Assembly: GCA_009760885.1 (NCBI GenBank)
Contig: CM019691.1
Coordinates: 27,837,314-27,901,313, forward strand
Direction of reading: 5' to 3'
DNA length: 64,000 nucleotides
Source of the DNA: Achatina immaculata
Taxonomy: Eukaryota > Mollusca > Gastropoda > Stylommatophora > Achatinidae
The notes below the pieces were generated by a model that saw only the letters and a program-made list of their open reading frames with translations, did not search any database and was not told the DNA's origin. The position numbers were made by a program, and so were the translations under genes. Position 1 is the first letter of the stretch. Each line of letters starts with the position of its first letter. Below are positions 10,269-21,480 of the stretch, piece after piece.

Positions 10269-10301
10269 CACCTGACAAAACAAATAAGGCAACTGAAATA
10301 C

Positions 10302-10359
<58 letters not shown>

Positions 10360-10979
10360 CAATGAGGAAAAATTGGAAGAGGTGAAGAGTTTTTAATATC
10401 TTGGATCATTATTAACTAATAATGAAGATACAATGAGGGAAATTAAAAAGAGGACATCTATCGCTCTTCAAAAAGTAAAACAACTAAAGAAGCTGTGGAG
10501 AGGAACAGACAGAACTACAAAAATACGATTTTTAAGGGCATGCATCTTTCCCATCGCAACATATGCCTGTGAGACCTGAAAACTAAACAAAACAAGTGGG
10601 AAAGACAAAAATACCTTTGAATATACTCATAAATGCTAGAGTTCTTCAGATATCATGGACACAAAAAAGAACAAATATATCCATACTACAAAAACGTAAT
10701 ATTTAAGAAGTTTGGGTAGTAAAGAGGATTAAAGAGAGAAAACTTAAATATTTTGGACACATTAAACGTCATGAGAATGTAGAAAAGAACGTCTTGGAAG
10801 GGTACATAATAGGAAAAAGAAAGAGAGGAAGACCAAGGAGAAGATGGCTGCAAGACATCGTTGATAGTGTGCAAATGAATGCATCAGCAGCAGAGCATCT
10901 TGCTTACAACCGAGAGACCTGCAGAAGAGCTGTTAGGGAGGCAAAGTTCCGCAAGGGACATGCAAATGACTGATTGAGT
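10269..10979 (+). pseudogene. LINE-b fragment with an internal (CA)n(TA)n expansion
   Basis: Coding blocks of LINE-b follow in order: LTKQ-K-TE-like (10273-10295), EEKLEEV-SF-YLGSLLTNN, TMREIKKRTSIALQKVKQLKKLW, RTTKIRFLRACIFPIATYACET, YFGHIKRHEN, KRKRGRPRRRWLQDIVD and ending near 10975. Stops and indels are present (TAA in SFxYLG; an altered segment near 10580-10620). Between the first and second blocks is a microsatellite (10297-10358) that is absent from the copy at 34640, where the codons run straight through. The fragment is 5' truncated within the RT. I found no certain target duplication. Confidence 0.8.
10297..10358. repeat. (CA)n(TA)n microsatellite
   Basis: A run of CA dinucleotides followed by TA dinucleotides, located exactly inside LINE-b coding sequence. 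Confidence 0.9.
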
Positions 10980-11127
10980 TTCAAGACAGTAAAATAAGTG
11001 GTTAGATAAGTGGTTTCCAACCTTTTTTCGGGTTTCTGGCTCCTGAAACTAATGATAATTTGCCATGGTCCCAGTACAAAAGTTCATCAATTCATATTCA
11101 ATTAAAAGTTTTTTGAATATTTGCATC
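10980..11127. other. No gene recognised
   Basis: Short spacer. It contains gataagtggtttccaacc, similar to a stretch near 31200 in opposite orientation (aaaccacttatctag). Confidence 0.3.
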
Positions 11128-11863
11128 CACTGCTGGCGAGATTCTTCAGCTGCCGTGCGTGGACTGGAGCTCCTCCCGGCCAGTGAAGAAAGATGCAAAT
11201 AGGGTTGCCTTGCGGCACCACTATGGAAAAGGTGAAAGAAAGGAATAAGCGAAGTAAATAGTAGTCAAATCAGGGCACCTCTGGTCTGGGGTGTCCGCCT
11301 AAGTGCACTCATATCGAGTGAAATGTCTGCAAGTCGCTGCTGGCGAGATTATTCGGATGCCGCGCGTGAAGCTCCTCCCGGCCAAGGAAGAAAATGCGGA
11401 AAAGCAATTAGGGATGCTGTGTGGCGCCGATGTGAAAAGGTAATGGAAAGGATAAAGTGAAGTTTAATCGGTATGTCCAGTTAGTATCGCAGCGAGAGCT
11501 ACTCATACAACGGCGCCTCTGCTCTAGAGGTCAGTCACGTCAGATATACACCCATACTGGTGAAATATTCCTAAACCGGCTTAACCCAAGGATGAAACTT
11601 GATGGCTAGCACGTCACGATACCTCTGCTCTAGAGGTCGGTCACGTCCTAAGAACGCCCATACTGGGATAATATGCCTAAACCGGCTCAACACAGGGGTG
11701 GAAGTCAAGAGACGAGGATTCATCCTCCTGGACAAAAGCTCCGTCCTGGTCACAACTAGGAAAGGTAGCGGCCACGACCACACAATGCTGAAGTTGAAGA
11801 CACTGGACCAGGGCAGTCTAGATAGGCAACCACCTCTCACCCGGTGGGGTTACACGGGTATCT
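11128..11863 (+). mobile_element. Element A segment, left arm of an inverted pair
   Basis: The sequence reads in element-A sense on the plus strand, from the ctgctggcgagattcttcag block near the 5' region to the cacgggtatctcaa block. It lacks both the extreme 5' end and the GAA tail. At 11864 the orientation flips and the modules repeat in reverse (next entry), so the two arms could form a roughly 650-bp foldback. Confidence 0.75.
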
Positions 11864-12690
11864 CAAGCTTTTGTCCAGGAGGACGAATCCTCGCTACTAG
11901 TATGTTTCACCCCCAGGTTAGCCGGTTTAGGCGTATTATCCCAGTATGGCGCGTTTAGGACGTGTTGACCTCTAGAGCGGAGGCGCCATGACATGAATAG
12001 TCATAAAGTTTCACCCCTGGGTTAAGCCGGTTTAGTCATATTTCACAAGTATGGGTGTATATTGGACGTGGCCGGCATCTAGAGCAGAGGTCCCGTGGTA
12101 TGAGTAGCTTTTCTCGCGAGACTACTGAACATACCGATTAATCTTCACGTTACCCTTTCTATCACCTTTTCACAGCGGCGCAGCTCGGCAACCCTAATCA
12201 CATTTTCTTCATTGGCCAGGAGGAGTCTCATTCCACGCGCGGCATCTGAGGAATTTCGCAAACAGTGTCTTAACCCCTGGATTAAACCGGTTCAGGCAAT
12301 CCGCCCGGTATGGGTGCACATAGAACGTAACCGACCTCCAGAGCAGAGGTACATGATTTGGGCAGTCCTGACCTAGAGACTATTGATTACTTCACTTAAT
12401 CCTTTCTTTCACCTTTCCACCGTGGCGCAGCGCGGAACCCCATTCTCACCTTACTTCACTGGCCGGGAGGAGCCCTACTCCACGCACAGCAGCTGAAGAA
12501 TCTCGCCAGCAACGGGTTTTAAATCAGAGTTTTCCTTCTCTCAGATGAACTACCAAACAAGACTCTCATCTACCCGAAGCGACTGGTTTTCAGGCGCCAG
12601 ATATTCGCCTTCGCCCCTTCTCCTGTCAGTTTAAACAGTTCAGCTACGAGAAGGCCAGGAGCTGGACGTGGACTGTCAGAGGGTATTTGA
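11864..12690 (-). mobile_element. Element A segment, right arm of an inverted pair
   Basis: On the minus strand this includes the 5' end region (aactgtttaaactgacagga and the ggcgccagatattc complement, 12595-12690), which is also seen at the 5' end of the complete copy near 40270-40400. It continues leftwards to cttttgtccaggaggacgaa, where it meets the left arm. The GAA-tailed 3' end is missing. Confidence 0.75.
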
Positions 12691-12892
12691 GACGCACGCC
12701 TTGGAGACATTTAATTGGAGTGGAGAACATTTCCTCCAATCCACCTCTGGCTATAACAGTTCTTAGAACTTTTTCCCTTCTCAACTCCAGAAGAAGCTGG
12801 GTGCACATTTCTGCATCTGGGTGAATTGGGCCCTTCCAGTTGGAATTGATAAAGGGAATTATATACAATGCAAGTTAAAAAAAAGTAGTTGT
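12691..12892. other. No gene recognised
   Basis: Spacer after the inverted A pair. A 74-codon minus frame has no recognisable domain. Confidence 0.3.
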
Positions 12893-12928
12893 AGCAGCAG
12901 CAGCAGCAGCAACAACAACAACAACAGC
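12893..12928. repeat. (GCA)n(ACA)n microsatellite
   Basis: Seven to eight GCA triplets followed by ACA triplets. The cysteine run in the opposite frame is an artefact of this repeat. Confidence 0.9.
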
Positions 12929-15383
12929 ATACCAGCTCAGTTGGAATTTGGAAAATCCTAAACTTTGCAAGATGGCTGCCAGCCGTTTCTCGTCCTTCTG
13001 CCAAAATACTGGTTTGAGAGTTGTCAAAACAATCTGGGTCCTGCCAATAGGTCAAGACGTCGCTTCGCAGATTGCAGGGCATTACAGTTTATTTATTATT
13101 TCTCCCACCAATCTCTGTTACAAGCACATACTATCCATACGTGACCGGTTTATAGCCATTAGACATCGTTATCACGTCTAGTACAAGTGAGTTACTGCAG
13201 TCCTGCGTTCCGTAACCTCTGCTCTCTGAAGAAATGGAAAAGGGAGACTAGACGCTGGCTATCATTACATAAATCTGTGAAATGACTTACGTACCAGACA
13301 CTGGGTTACTACTACTACGACCGCGATAGACCGATCTGGTTAATAAAAGAAGGAAAGAAATTGGTAGTCTAGACACTTTATAATCCGATACCAGGACTCT
13401 GGTAATAGCCAATCTGTGTAACAATTTAGAAGACAGCGATAGAGGATCTCCATTTCGTCTCCTTGTTTTCGCTGCTAAAGGAACTCCATTTCGAAGACGA
13501 GACAAAATCTAATTGATTGTACTTGAGTACTGCCCAAATAAGACAACATTCAATGATTGATGTCCCCCTGTAGTGTCCGTAGTCGATTCTTTTACTGAGT
13601 CAGACATCTTGGTTTTCCCGGAGTTTGACCCACTTTTCTAGACGTCGCAGTTTTATCTTCTACTATTTTCCTGTTTTGAAAGTGTAAATTCTGTTTCCGT
13701 ATAAAACATTGCTCTTGTCTGTTTTTATTACATTTGTGGTTATTTGTTAACATAAGCTTTTGAACTAGTTGTTCTTTGCAGTCAATGTCATGTTGACACT
13801 TGGCGGTGTACGCACACAAATCTGGTGTTTGGGTAGCTTTTCTCCGTCGGGAACTTTATAAATGAGATCTGTGACTTCGATCTCATCTGGGACTGAAGTT
13901 TCGAGTTTGGTTTTAGGAAGCCACTGCGTTCTCCCAAGTTCAGGGGTAGTAAAACTCCTCTTTAGTCGCTACTTAATTTTTTTTTAAAGTAAATAAAAAA
14001 AAATCAGACACACAATGATTCTGTTATTCTTACTGGATTGAAAGAAGTGCCAAATGTCAAATTTTATAAACACCATAGAGCAGGTATAGGGCTCGAAACG
14101 TCTTGACATCCTACAAGAGTAAATAATTATATGCTGGAACAAACAAACAGACAGAAGGAGAGATCTGAGAAGGTGGTGGTAAATTACTCATTCTTGGCAG
14201 CTTTCAGCAGTTCGATTGGGATATTCGTCTCGGTAAAGTCACTTCACGTACACAGAAAGCTCTCTTCAGACCACGTAGCATGATCACTTCAGCTGCACCC
14301 TGTTCATACGGCATTTTGGGTTCCGACCTCCACCTAAGTGCAGTAAAAGTCGAATAGTGAAATACATCATTTTATTCACTTACGAACGCATATGAAGCCT
14401 TGCTACCATTTTACGCTATAATATATTAAGTGAGCAATAGAGCTAGACGTATATAAACGAATATTAAGTAAAACATTGCTGATTCAACAGCTGGGTGTGT
14501 ACGGTCGAAAAAAGTTTAAAGAGCATAACAAACGATAAAAATAATGACCGAGCATATAATTTAAAACTGCCGAATGAAATGAACTCTGAAAGGCCCTACC
14601 TATCTGCGTCCAGACTTTTTATTAACTTTTCAACGATAGTATGCATCTGAATGTGTGTATAGCATTGGAAGGGGTGGGGAAATTGGGGTGAGAAAGTAAC
14701 CTTAGTACTCGTCCACAACTCAAATAATCGCTAAACCAGAAGCACGTTTGTAGGTCCATGTGTAAACAGTCCAAGCAAGAAACAGTTTGATTTGCCCGCT
14801 ATGTTTGGTTTAGTTTCCACTATATCTGAAGCAGTTTTCTAGTAGATAATTTGCTGCATGTGGCTTAATAAACATGTTTTAACTTGGAGTTGGACAACTA
14901 CGAATTAAGGACGGCTTCTTTCAAATTGAGAATTTGGCTCCCCGACTGTGGTTTGTCACCTAAAATTTGGATTTCCCCGTTTTCTCATCTGTAAATATCT
15001 TTACCCAGAGACGCTCAGTGTTCACAAGAACACACCGACCCCATTATAAACTGCTCGCAATGTTCGATGGATGTCACCGAGGGCAACGTTTCCAGCAGTG
15101 AAGAGCTAAATGGCAAGCCATGTTTGAATCTGAAGTCTTGACAGGTCGTCATTTTTCGATTTAAATTGAGCAGGAGCTGAAAGACGTTTCGGGCTTCCAG
15201 TTGGTGGAGGGCACGATATGCAGTTTATCATAGCCAGTATTAACTGGATATATCTACGTCTACGTGGAATACATGTATCTACTTCTATGTGGAATATTCC
15301 AGAGGCGGCAACACTTTTCAGTCCAGTGTCGTCGGAGCTTCGGAAGATTTTACTCTCTAATTCTTGTTCTGTTCTCACATGGT
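12929..15383. other. No gene recognised
   Basis: About 2.45 kb of apparently unique sequence. Reading frames of 60-98 codons show no domain that I recognise, and I see no confident splice-linked exon series. Short T and A tracts lie near 13976-13985 and 13996-14003. Confidence 0.4.
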
Positions 15384-15493
15384 CAGCAGCTTTTTTTTCT
15401 TTCTTTTCTTTTCTTTCTTTCTTTTCTTTCTTTCTTTTCTTTTCTTTCTATTCTTTTCTTTCTTTGTTTTCTTTCTTTCTCTCTTTCTTTAAT
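15384..15493. repeat. (TTTC)n microsatellite
   Basis: Pyrimidine run of imperfect TTTC repeats. Phe/Ser-rich frames through it are artefacts. Confidence 0.9.
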
Positions 15494-15544
15494 CGACACC
15501 GCGATGATGTTTAAGCACAATAATCTTGTAGGATGAGGAGTGGA

Positions 15545-15765
15545 TCACGAGAGTGTGCTTGAAGACCTGTAGATGGATCCAAGAACCGAACTTTCTTGGC
15601 AGTAATCATGAAGAGTTGTAAACAAAGCCAAGAAACAAAGTTCTTAGTAGAAACTATGAAGACCTGTACGTGTATACAAGAAACAAAGTTATTGGCAGAA
15701 TCTATGAAGACCTGTAGGTGTATACAAGAAACAAAGTTCTTGGCAGAAGCTATGAAGACCACAAC
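15545..15765. repeat. Minisatellite, about 48-bp unit x 4
   Basis: Four units, each with ctatgaagacctgta and caagaaacaaagttcttgg. Because the unit is a multiple of three, the minus strand stays open (15511-15762) with a 16-residue period around NFVSCIH. Confidence 0.75.
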
Positions 15766-16028
15766 ATGACCTACCCTATTATGTTAGTTCGCCTAAAATA
15801 GCACATCAACCTGTTATTAGAAGCACCACGGAGAATTAAAATAGGGGCCACGTCTGCTTCTCATTATCCGAATTAATATCTGAAAGCAATACCATGCTGA
15901 ATAAAATCCTCGAGCGTCTGTCGAGTTGAAGGATAAATAAACTTGATCTATAAGTTTATCAGGAAAGTCTTACTATTTGTTATTACTTTAAGGAAGTGAC
16001 TAGGCGAGCGAAAATAGAGGCACTGCCT
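15766..16028. other. No gene recognised
   Basis: Spacer without repeat or coding signal. Confidence 0.3.
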
Positions 16029-16050
16029 CTCTCTCTCTCTCTCTCTCTCT
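16029..16050. repeat. (CT)n tract at the 3' end of a LINE-d copy
   Basis: About eleven CT units. On the minus strand this is a GA tail directly following the last LINE-d bases (cacttaaagttca). Confidence 0.8.
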
Positions 16051-16305
16051 CTGAACTTTAAGTGCCCAAGGCACATGGAGCTTTCGCAAGGGTTTTCCAC
16101 AAACACCTGTCTTTTGCCATTTTTCCCGCTCTTGCCCAGTTGGGCCTTCTATTGCTCAACTTCTTCTCTGTTGTTCTCCATGTCTCCTTTAGTCTACCCT
16201 TAATTCTGTTCCCCTATGGTGTCCATCTTAGTGTTATTTTTGGTAGTGAGTCGTCAGTCATCCGGAGCCCATGTCCCAACCATCGCCAGCGTCTTCAATA
16301 ATTGC
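16051..16305 (-). pseudogene. LINE-d 3' end fragment
   Basis: The minus strand encodes a degraded RTE-type C-terminus: RRWRWLGHG-like start at about 16305, a K-L/R-W-TP-GNR-KGR-like middle with indels, and an EEK-K-like C-terminal stretch ending before the GA tail. It corresponds almost base for base to 46487-46733, and both copies begin and end at the same points. Confidence 0.7.
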
Positions 16306-16384
16306 TGTCAGTGGGTTCATCTGCATTTCTGCCAAAAAGATCTTATTTCTTATGGTGTATATACAGTATATAATAATGCTTGGC

Positions 16385-16470
16385 CTGTTACAGGAGGTAC
16401 CAACAAAGAGGTGAAGCAAGGTCCCGGTTAGGTCTGGTTCACCAACCATGACGCTGGCATGTCAAAAGTT
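16385..16470 (+). repeat. Family R dispersed repeat
   Basis: Contains cctgttacaggaggtacca, gaggtgaagcaaggtccc and tggttcaccaaccatgacgc, in the same order as at 55998-56095. Confidence 0.5.
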
Positions 16471-16554
16471 CTGAAAGGTTTTGGCTGATCGCCAAATCTG
16501 ACAGGTCTTCTTTTGTTACAGTTGAAGATTTTCTCTCTTTTGATTTAATCGGTT

Positions 16555-16870
16555 TATCTCTAACATCTGTAGACACTATCTAGACAGGTCTCTGACATCT
16601 GTAGACACTATCTAGACAGCTCTCTGTCATCTGCCAGACAGCTCTCTGACATCTGCCAGACACTCCTTAGACAGTCATAACATTAGTTTATACAGTCTTT
16701 AGAAAACTCTAATTTTGAAATTTGTCAGACAGACATTAGAAAACTCTGTCCTCTGATATTTCTTAAGAAATTTAGACACTTGTTAAGACATCTTTCGAAC
16801 AGTTCTGTCTCGACATTTCTTAGACACTCTATAGACAGCTATATCTCTACTATTCTTGTCTACAAACGTA
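16555..16870. repeat. Degenerate tetranucleotide-based repeats (tctagacag)
   Basis: Repeated ctgacatctgtagacactat and tctagacagctct blocks. The segment 16785-16865 (ctttcgaacagttctgtctc, then ctatagacagctatatctct) recurs as a direct repeat at 17833-17912. Confidence 0.6.
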
Positions 16871-17762
16871 GCCCATTTGTCTTATGTACCCTTATAGAAA
16901 ACTCAATCTCCAACATTAGTTATTTTACATACAGCTCTATATTGGAAATTTGTTTTATCATCTTACAGATAGCTTCATGACAGAAATGTGTTTTTATTAT
17001 CTATAGTTTTGTTTTGTTATCTAGAGTTGTGTATTGACAACTCAGTCTCCGAAATTCATGATTTAAAAAAAAAACTTCTTATGGACAGCCCGATTTCTTA
17101 AATCAGTCCACACACGCACACACACATACATAGGCACACAGAATGTAATCCACATAAGCGTATTTAATAATGTTATCAAGAATCTCTGTGGGGAAAAAAG
17201 GTAACTTATAAAACCATTTTAATATGGCGCTGCACGATTGGAATTGCCTTAAAAAAAAAAAAAAGCAAACAAAAATGTTTGTGTCGTCTCGGATTGTGTG
17301 ATACATTTTATCACTGGAAAATCCCAAGTTTTCTCTACTTTCTTCCCTGACATATGAGCTATTGATTAAGACGGGTTACCCATTCGGTTACGGTGCGCTA
17401 GCTGGGTTCTCTTGGCTAGGGCACGTTTCTGTTTAAGATACAATAGTTCTGAAAGTTTGTTGGTTCCAAGCTCCTATCTCTGATAGAACTGTTTTGTTGT
17501 TGTTGTTGTTTTTTTTTTTTGTGTGTGCTAATTCTGCAGTAGCTAGTAAAATTTGCTGTTGAGCACAAGTTGACTCAGTAAGTAACATTGTAAATTAGAT
17601 CATGTTACGAAGAACAAGAAATAAACTCCGCTATGACGAATCGCATTTCTTCAAGTTAAGCTGCAATCCTGAAAATTATACTCAACCATTGCTAAATATT
17701 TTTACTACCCTGTTGACAGCAGTTTGTGATCTGTTTGTGTGCCTGACAAGTGAAATTCGTTT
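16871..17762. other. No gene recognised
   Basis: AT-rich spacer with a (CA)-type stretch at 17107-17130, an A tract near 17251-17264 and a TTG/T tract near 17495-17522. No domain is recognisable in any frame. Confidence 0.35.
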
Positions 17763-17792
17763 TCTTCTTCTTCTTCTTATTCTTCTTCTTCA
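17763..17792. repeat. (CTT)n microsatellite
   Basis: ttcttcttcttcttattcttc run. It may be the tail of an eroded GAA-tailed element on the minus strand, but no adjacent element sequence is recognised. Confidence 0.7.
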
Positions 17793-17832
17793 TTACTAGC
17801 CTTAAAAAAAGGCAATGGTTGCGTTGTTAAGA

Positions 17833-17912
17833 CAGCTTTCGAACAGTTCTGTCTCTAACATTTCTTAGACATTCTATAGACAGCTATATCTCTAGTATTC
17901 ATTGTCTGTTAA
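17833..17912. repeat. Direct repeat of 16785-16865
   Basis: About 80 bp nearly identical to the earlier block, 1.05 kb away in the same orientation. Confidence 0.65.
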
Positions 17913-17944
17913 GCGCCCTTGTGGCTTGACAGATTCAACTTCGG

Positions 17945-18240
17945 CTTAACGCCTTTTTTTTTTTTTTTTGAACAGGGTACATATTCCGATTGCGATCCCC
18001 CTTCATTCGGCCAAAATATTGACTGTTTCCAAGGCCACTACTGGGAGGCTGAGAAGGGTCTTGGTCGGTTATTGGTCGCCAGCCCCGGGCAACCAGTTAT
18101 TTATGGCTTTCTGACCGTTACCTCGTCCACTTTGAGTAGTGGATCTTTATCATTTCTTTCTTTCTTTCTTTCTTCTTTCTTTCTTTCTTTCTTTCTTTCT
18201 ATCACTTTAGGCCTTAGATACATAACTTGTTTATACTGAG
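17945..18240. repeat. Poly-T, unclassified repeat and (TTTC)n
   Basis: Poly-T at 17954-17969. The block gagaagggtcttggtcggtt (18050-18069) resembles family R and the sequence near 42555-42580. (TTTC)n fills 18156-18201. Confidence 0.5.
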
Positions 18241-18524
18241 AGCAAGAGAAAAAGAAAGAGTGGGAAAAAATATGGCAGGTGACATTTTTAACTTCTGTGG
18301 AAAATAAGCAGAGAAAGAATGGTAAGAAAAATCTTTACTTTTCCTTGCAACTCACGTAGAAAACTGCGCCCAGTGCTCTGTGTGTCATGGAGTGTGATGC
18401 CAGTTGTATCCCTGAATAATTAGCCCATTCAAACCTTTCCAACCTCAGAAAATGTTAGTGGAGATTGCCGTGCCAGATGGACAGTTATCAATGTACAACT
18501 CCTCAAATATGTGTTCATATAAGG
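18241..18524. other. No gene recognised
   Basis: Spacer next to SINE-S; nothing recognisable. Confidence 0.3.
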
Positions 18525-18806
18525 CAAAATTCCCGTCTCCATGCCATTAAGGCATATTGGGGAATACGGTGTTAGGCCCGTATTTTCCATTATCTTCGGC
18601 ACTTGAAAGTCTGATGTGGTCAGTATCACCCTTGGCCTCATTTACCTTCCCAGATTTCTCTGGTACCCAATTTTAGAGGCTGGGTGAACCCCGAGGCCTT
18701 TTTCGGTGTGTACCAGAAAAATCCCACACTGCTGGGACCGAACCCGGTACCAGGGGATTAGTAAACGAAGCCACTAACCACTCAGCTAACCAGGCCGTCC
18801 CTGTAT
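18525..18806 (-). mobile_element. SINE-S copy with tRNA-derived head
   Basis: On the minus strand the head is ggcctggttagctgagtgg (A-box-like TAGCTGAGTGG) followed about 40 nt later by ccgggttcggtcccagc (B-box GGTTCGGTCCC), the hallmark of a tRNA-derived RNA polymerase III promoter. The body contains gggtaccagagaaatctgg, a tgaccacatcag-like core and attcccc-atatgccttaatgg, and ends ..ggagacgggaattttgcc. The related copies at 32938 and 56868 show the same order. Confidence 0.85.
18744..18806 (-). promoter_or_regulatory. Internal pol III promoter (A and B boxes) of SINE-S
   Basis: A box and B box in canonical order and spacing on the minus strand. Function is inferred from similarity to tRNA promoters. 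Confidence 0.6.
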
Positions 18807-19609
18807 GTATATAACAGGAAACAGTGCAAATTTCTATACAGAATAGATCTAGATATGCAGGTCGGGTCTGACTGACTTCCGCAGTTGCTTGGTCAAGGGA
18901 TAACAGGATTTGATTTTCTCGCACCATCAGCTGACAAGTGGACCCGCACTCTGATACACTCAGCCCGTAGGTAAACGCTTACGGCTGAAGTACTATTGTG
19001 GTAGATGCAAGCTGCGTGACTCTTGTCGTTCTTTCAGCCCCGTTATGGGATGGATGTGGAAATAGTCCCCACTTTGATGGAGTGTGCTTCCTTCTTTGAG
19101 TCCACTCCAGGAATTCAAGCAAACCACAGTAATTCACTTTCCATCAAACTTAACATCGGTTTTTCGTTATCTTCACTGTGTCTACTGTAAATATCTGAGA
19201 TTCGCAGCTGAGGAAAGTCCTATAAAAGCACTGACTTCAGGCGTTAAACAATGACCACCACCAGGTAGTAGGTTGAGAACCGCTGACGAGATAAGCGGAG
19301 ACGTAGACGAATTCTGGACATCACCCAGACAGACATTCTAGGAGGTCCATAAATCTGAGGATGCACAATAAATCCCGGCGTATATACAACACCAGTGTTT
19401 CCCAAAACTGTGTCACCCCTGCCACTAGCTGGCATGAAACGAGGTCCTGCAATAAGGTTGAACAGTTCAACCTGGAAAATGAGACTGTATCCAGACAATG
19501 ATAAACTGTTGAAGTCGGACTAAAGTTTTTCTAGGCAGCAAAATGCTACTGTGGTTCAAAATGGAAAGGAAAATTATGTACTACAGAAGTATAAGTCTTG
19601 TTCCACAGC
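18807..19609. other. No gene recognised
   Basis: About 0.8 kb of apparently unique sequence with no recognisable coding domain or repeat. Confidence 0.35.
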
Positions 19610-20062
19610 AGTATTTTTAACTGTTGGCCCATAGAAATGTTTTAATTTTTGCCCCCACATCAATGTTTTAATCCTTGCTTCATGACAATGTTTTAATCTT
19701 TGCCCGAACATCAATGTGTTAATCGTTGCTTCATGACAATGTTTTAATCTTTGCCCCCACATCAGTGTTTTAATCCTTGCTTCACGACAGTATTTTAATC
19801 TTTACTCACACAGCAGTTTCCATTGTTGCTTCATTAAAAACGTTTTAATCCTTGATTCATAGCATCTCTTTAATCATTGCCCCAGAACGATGTTTTAATC
19901 ATTGCCCCACAGCAAGTTTCCATTCTTGTTCCACGAAACGTTTTAATTCTTGTCTCACAGCACAGCTTTAATCCTTGCCCCACAACGATGTTTAATCATT
20001 GTCCTACAGCATGTTTCCGTTCGTGCCCTCACATCCATGTTTTAATCCGTGCCTCACGGGAA
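19610..20062. repeat. Minisatellite, 25-26 bp unit, about 17 copies
   Basis: Units alternate between a ttttaatctttgcccccaca type and a ttttaatccttgcttcatga type, giving a higher-order period of about 51 bp on the left. The right part is more degenerate. Confidence 0.8.
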
Positions 20063-20126
20063 ACTTTTACTTTGTCACTAGATCTGCGCTGGTAGACGTA
20101 TCTCTAACAATTATCTTTCTCTCTCC

Positions 20127-20382
20127 GTGAGAAAGTCCAACCCTAGACTAAACTGGTGCAACGAAAGCCACGGTGACACGCAATCTCGCTTCTGAGACCC
20201 ACCAAGTATACAGGCTAAAACCCTGCGATACTCTGAACCTCTTGTGGTCCTGTCGGGGATCTCGTGTGATCCTTTCGGGGACCACACAGAAGACCACGGG
20301 ACTTAACGAGGACCACAGGCATAAATTCAGTAGGATCGCAGTGCGGTCTTGGTGGTAGAAGCGAACGAATAATAATAAGAAG
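20127..20382 (+). mobile_element. Element A 3' fragment with target-site duplication
   Basis: A 256-bp 5'-truncated copy in sense orientation. It contains the GACC-rich hairpin region (gatcctttcggggaccacac) and ends agaagcgaacgaataataat-aag, a slightly altered tail. Direct repeats atctttctctctc (20113-20125) and atctttcgctctc (20383-20395), with one mismatch, flank it. The 3' frame ends in ..VRSWW-stop, as in other copies. A tctaacaattatctt block also occurs on both sides (20102, 20430), suggesting a wider pre-existing repeat. Confidence 0.8.
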
Positions 20383-21310
20383 ATCTTTCGCTCTCTGTTC
20401 CCTCTCCCACTCCAATCTACTGTGGTAGATGTGTCTAACAATTATCTTAGCCACCCCACCCGGCCCTTGCCCCTCTGCATATTCTTTCACTTAGTACACA
20501 CACCAACACGTACACAGGTACCCTTCAGCACCGCTACCACAATGACCATCTGCTGCAGCACGATTAAACTATGCTAGTACCTAAAATTAAAGACGCGCCC
20601 TATGGTTAAGTTTATGTTTAACATGCTTGTAAAATTTCACTTGGAAACATTGGATAGAACATGCAGTAAAGTGTTTGATCGTCAATATATGACCCTACAC
20701 TGCCAATACTGTTTTAGATAACGCATCACATCAACTCCAAGAACCCCCCACCCCCCTAAGCTTGTTGCGTTTTAGAGAAATTATACCCCGCTGGAAATGG
20801 CTTCTCACGTGATGCATGACAAATCTGAAGAATTCTGGATTCATGCACTCGCGAGCCCCGGGGCAGACGAGACGAATGAAAGCCGGGAACGTTCGGACAA
20901 CGCTTCTTTTTTTTTTTTTTAAGATGGGTTTTCCCCTCAAGTGAACGTCTATGGCATTGTGACCGGTGTAAATTGTCCAGGGAAGTTCCTGCCTTTTGGA
21001 CACGGCGTGAGCTAAATGCGGCTTTAGAAATAGCCGAAATACGACGTTTGGAAGTGTTTCACGTGCACCCAGGGGCAAAAGCTGTACTTGGTACACTCTC
21101 CTGTACCAGCCGTGACAGCGTGAGCAGTCCGATGCTGGCGACTAATTAATAAACTTGTACCGCCGAGATAAAGAATATGAAATTATAAACGCGTACGCCG
21201 GGATATGTACATTGATAAGGTTGCCCATGGACGCACGCACACACGTAAGAGAATTGAATTAGCTAGGATCAAGTTGTTGTGATCCACACTGCACACACAA
21301 GACGCACGCA
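20383..21310. other. No gene recognised
   Basis: Spacer with a T tract (20909-20922). The 121-codon minus frame (20731-21096) has no domain that I recognise and no supporting splice context; left uncalled. Confidence 0.35.
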
Positions 21311-21480
21311 CGAAGACAGACGCAGACAGACAGGCAGACAGACGGGCGGACGGATGGATTGATAGATGGACGGATGGATGAATGAATGAATTGTTGAAAT
21401 AAATGAATTAGACAGACAGACAGACAGAGGCAGATAGACACAGACAGGCACAGAGATAGAGACAGAGACAGACATACAGA
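21311..21480. repeat. (GACA)n and related tetranucleotide repeats
   Basis: gacagacaggcagacagacg followed by (GATG)/(GAAT) and (GACA) runs. Confidence 0.85.

Noticed and set aside
9970..10275. 101-codon frame with an ordinary-looking start
   Set aside because: No domain, no splice context, and the end runs into LINE-b sequence.
12644..13181. Possible host exons near the inverted A pair
   Set aside because: Frames include the GCA/ACA microsatellite or element A edges; no recognised protein similarity.
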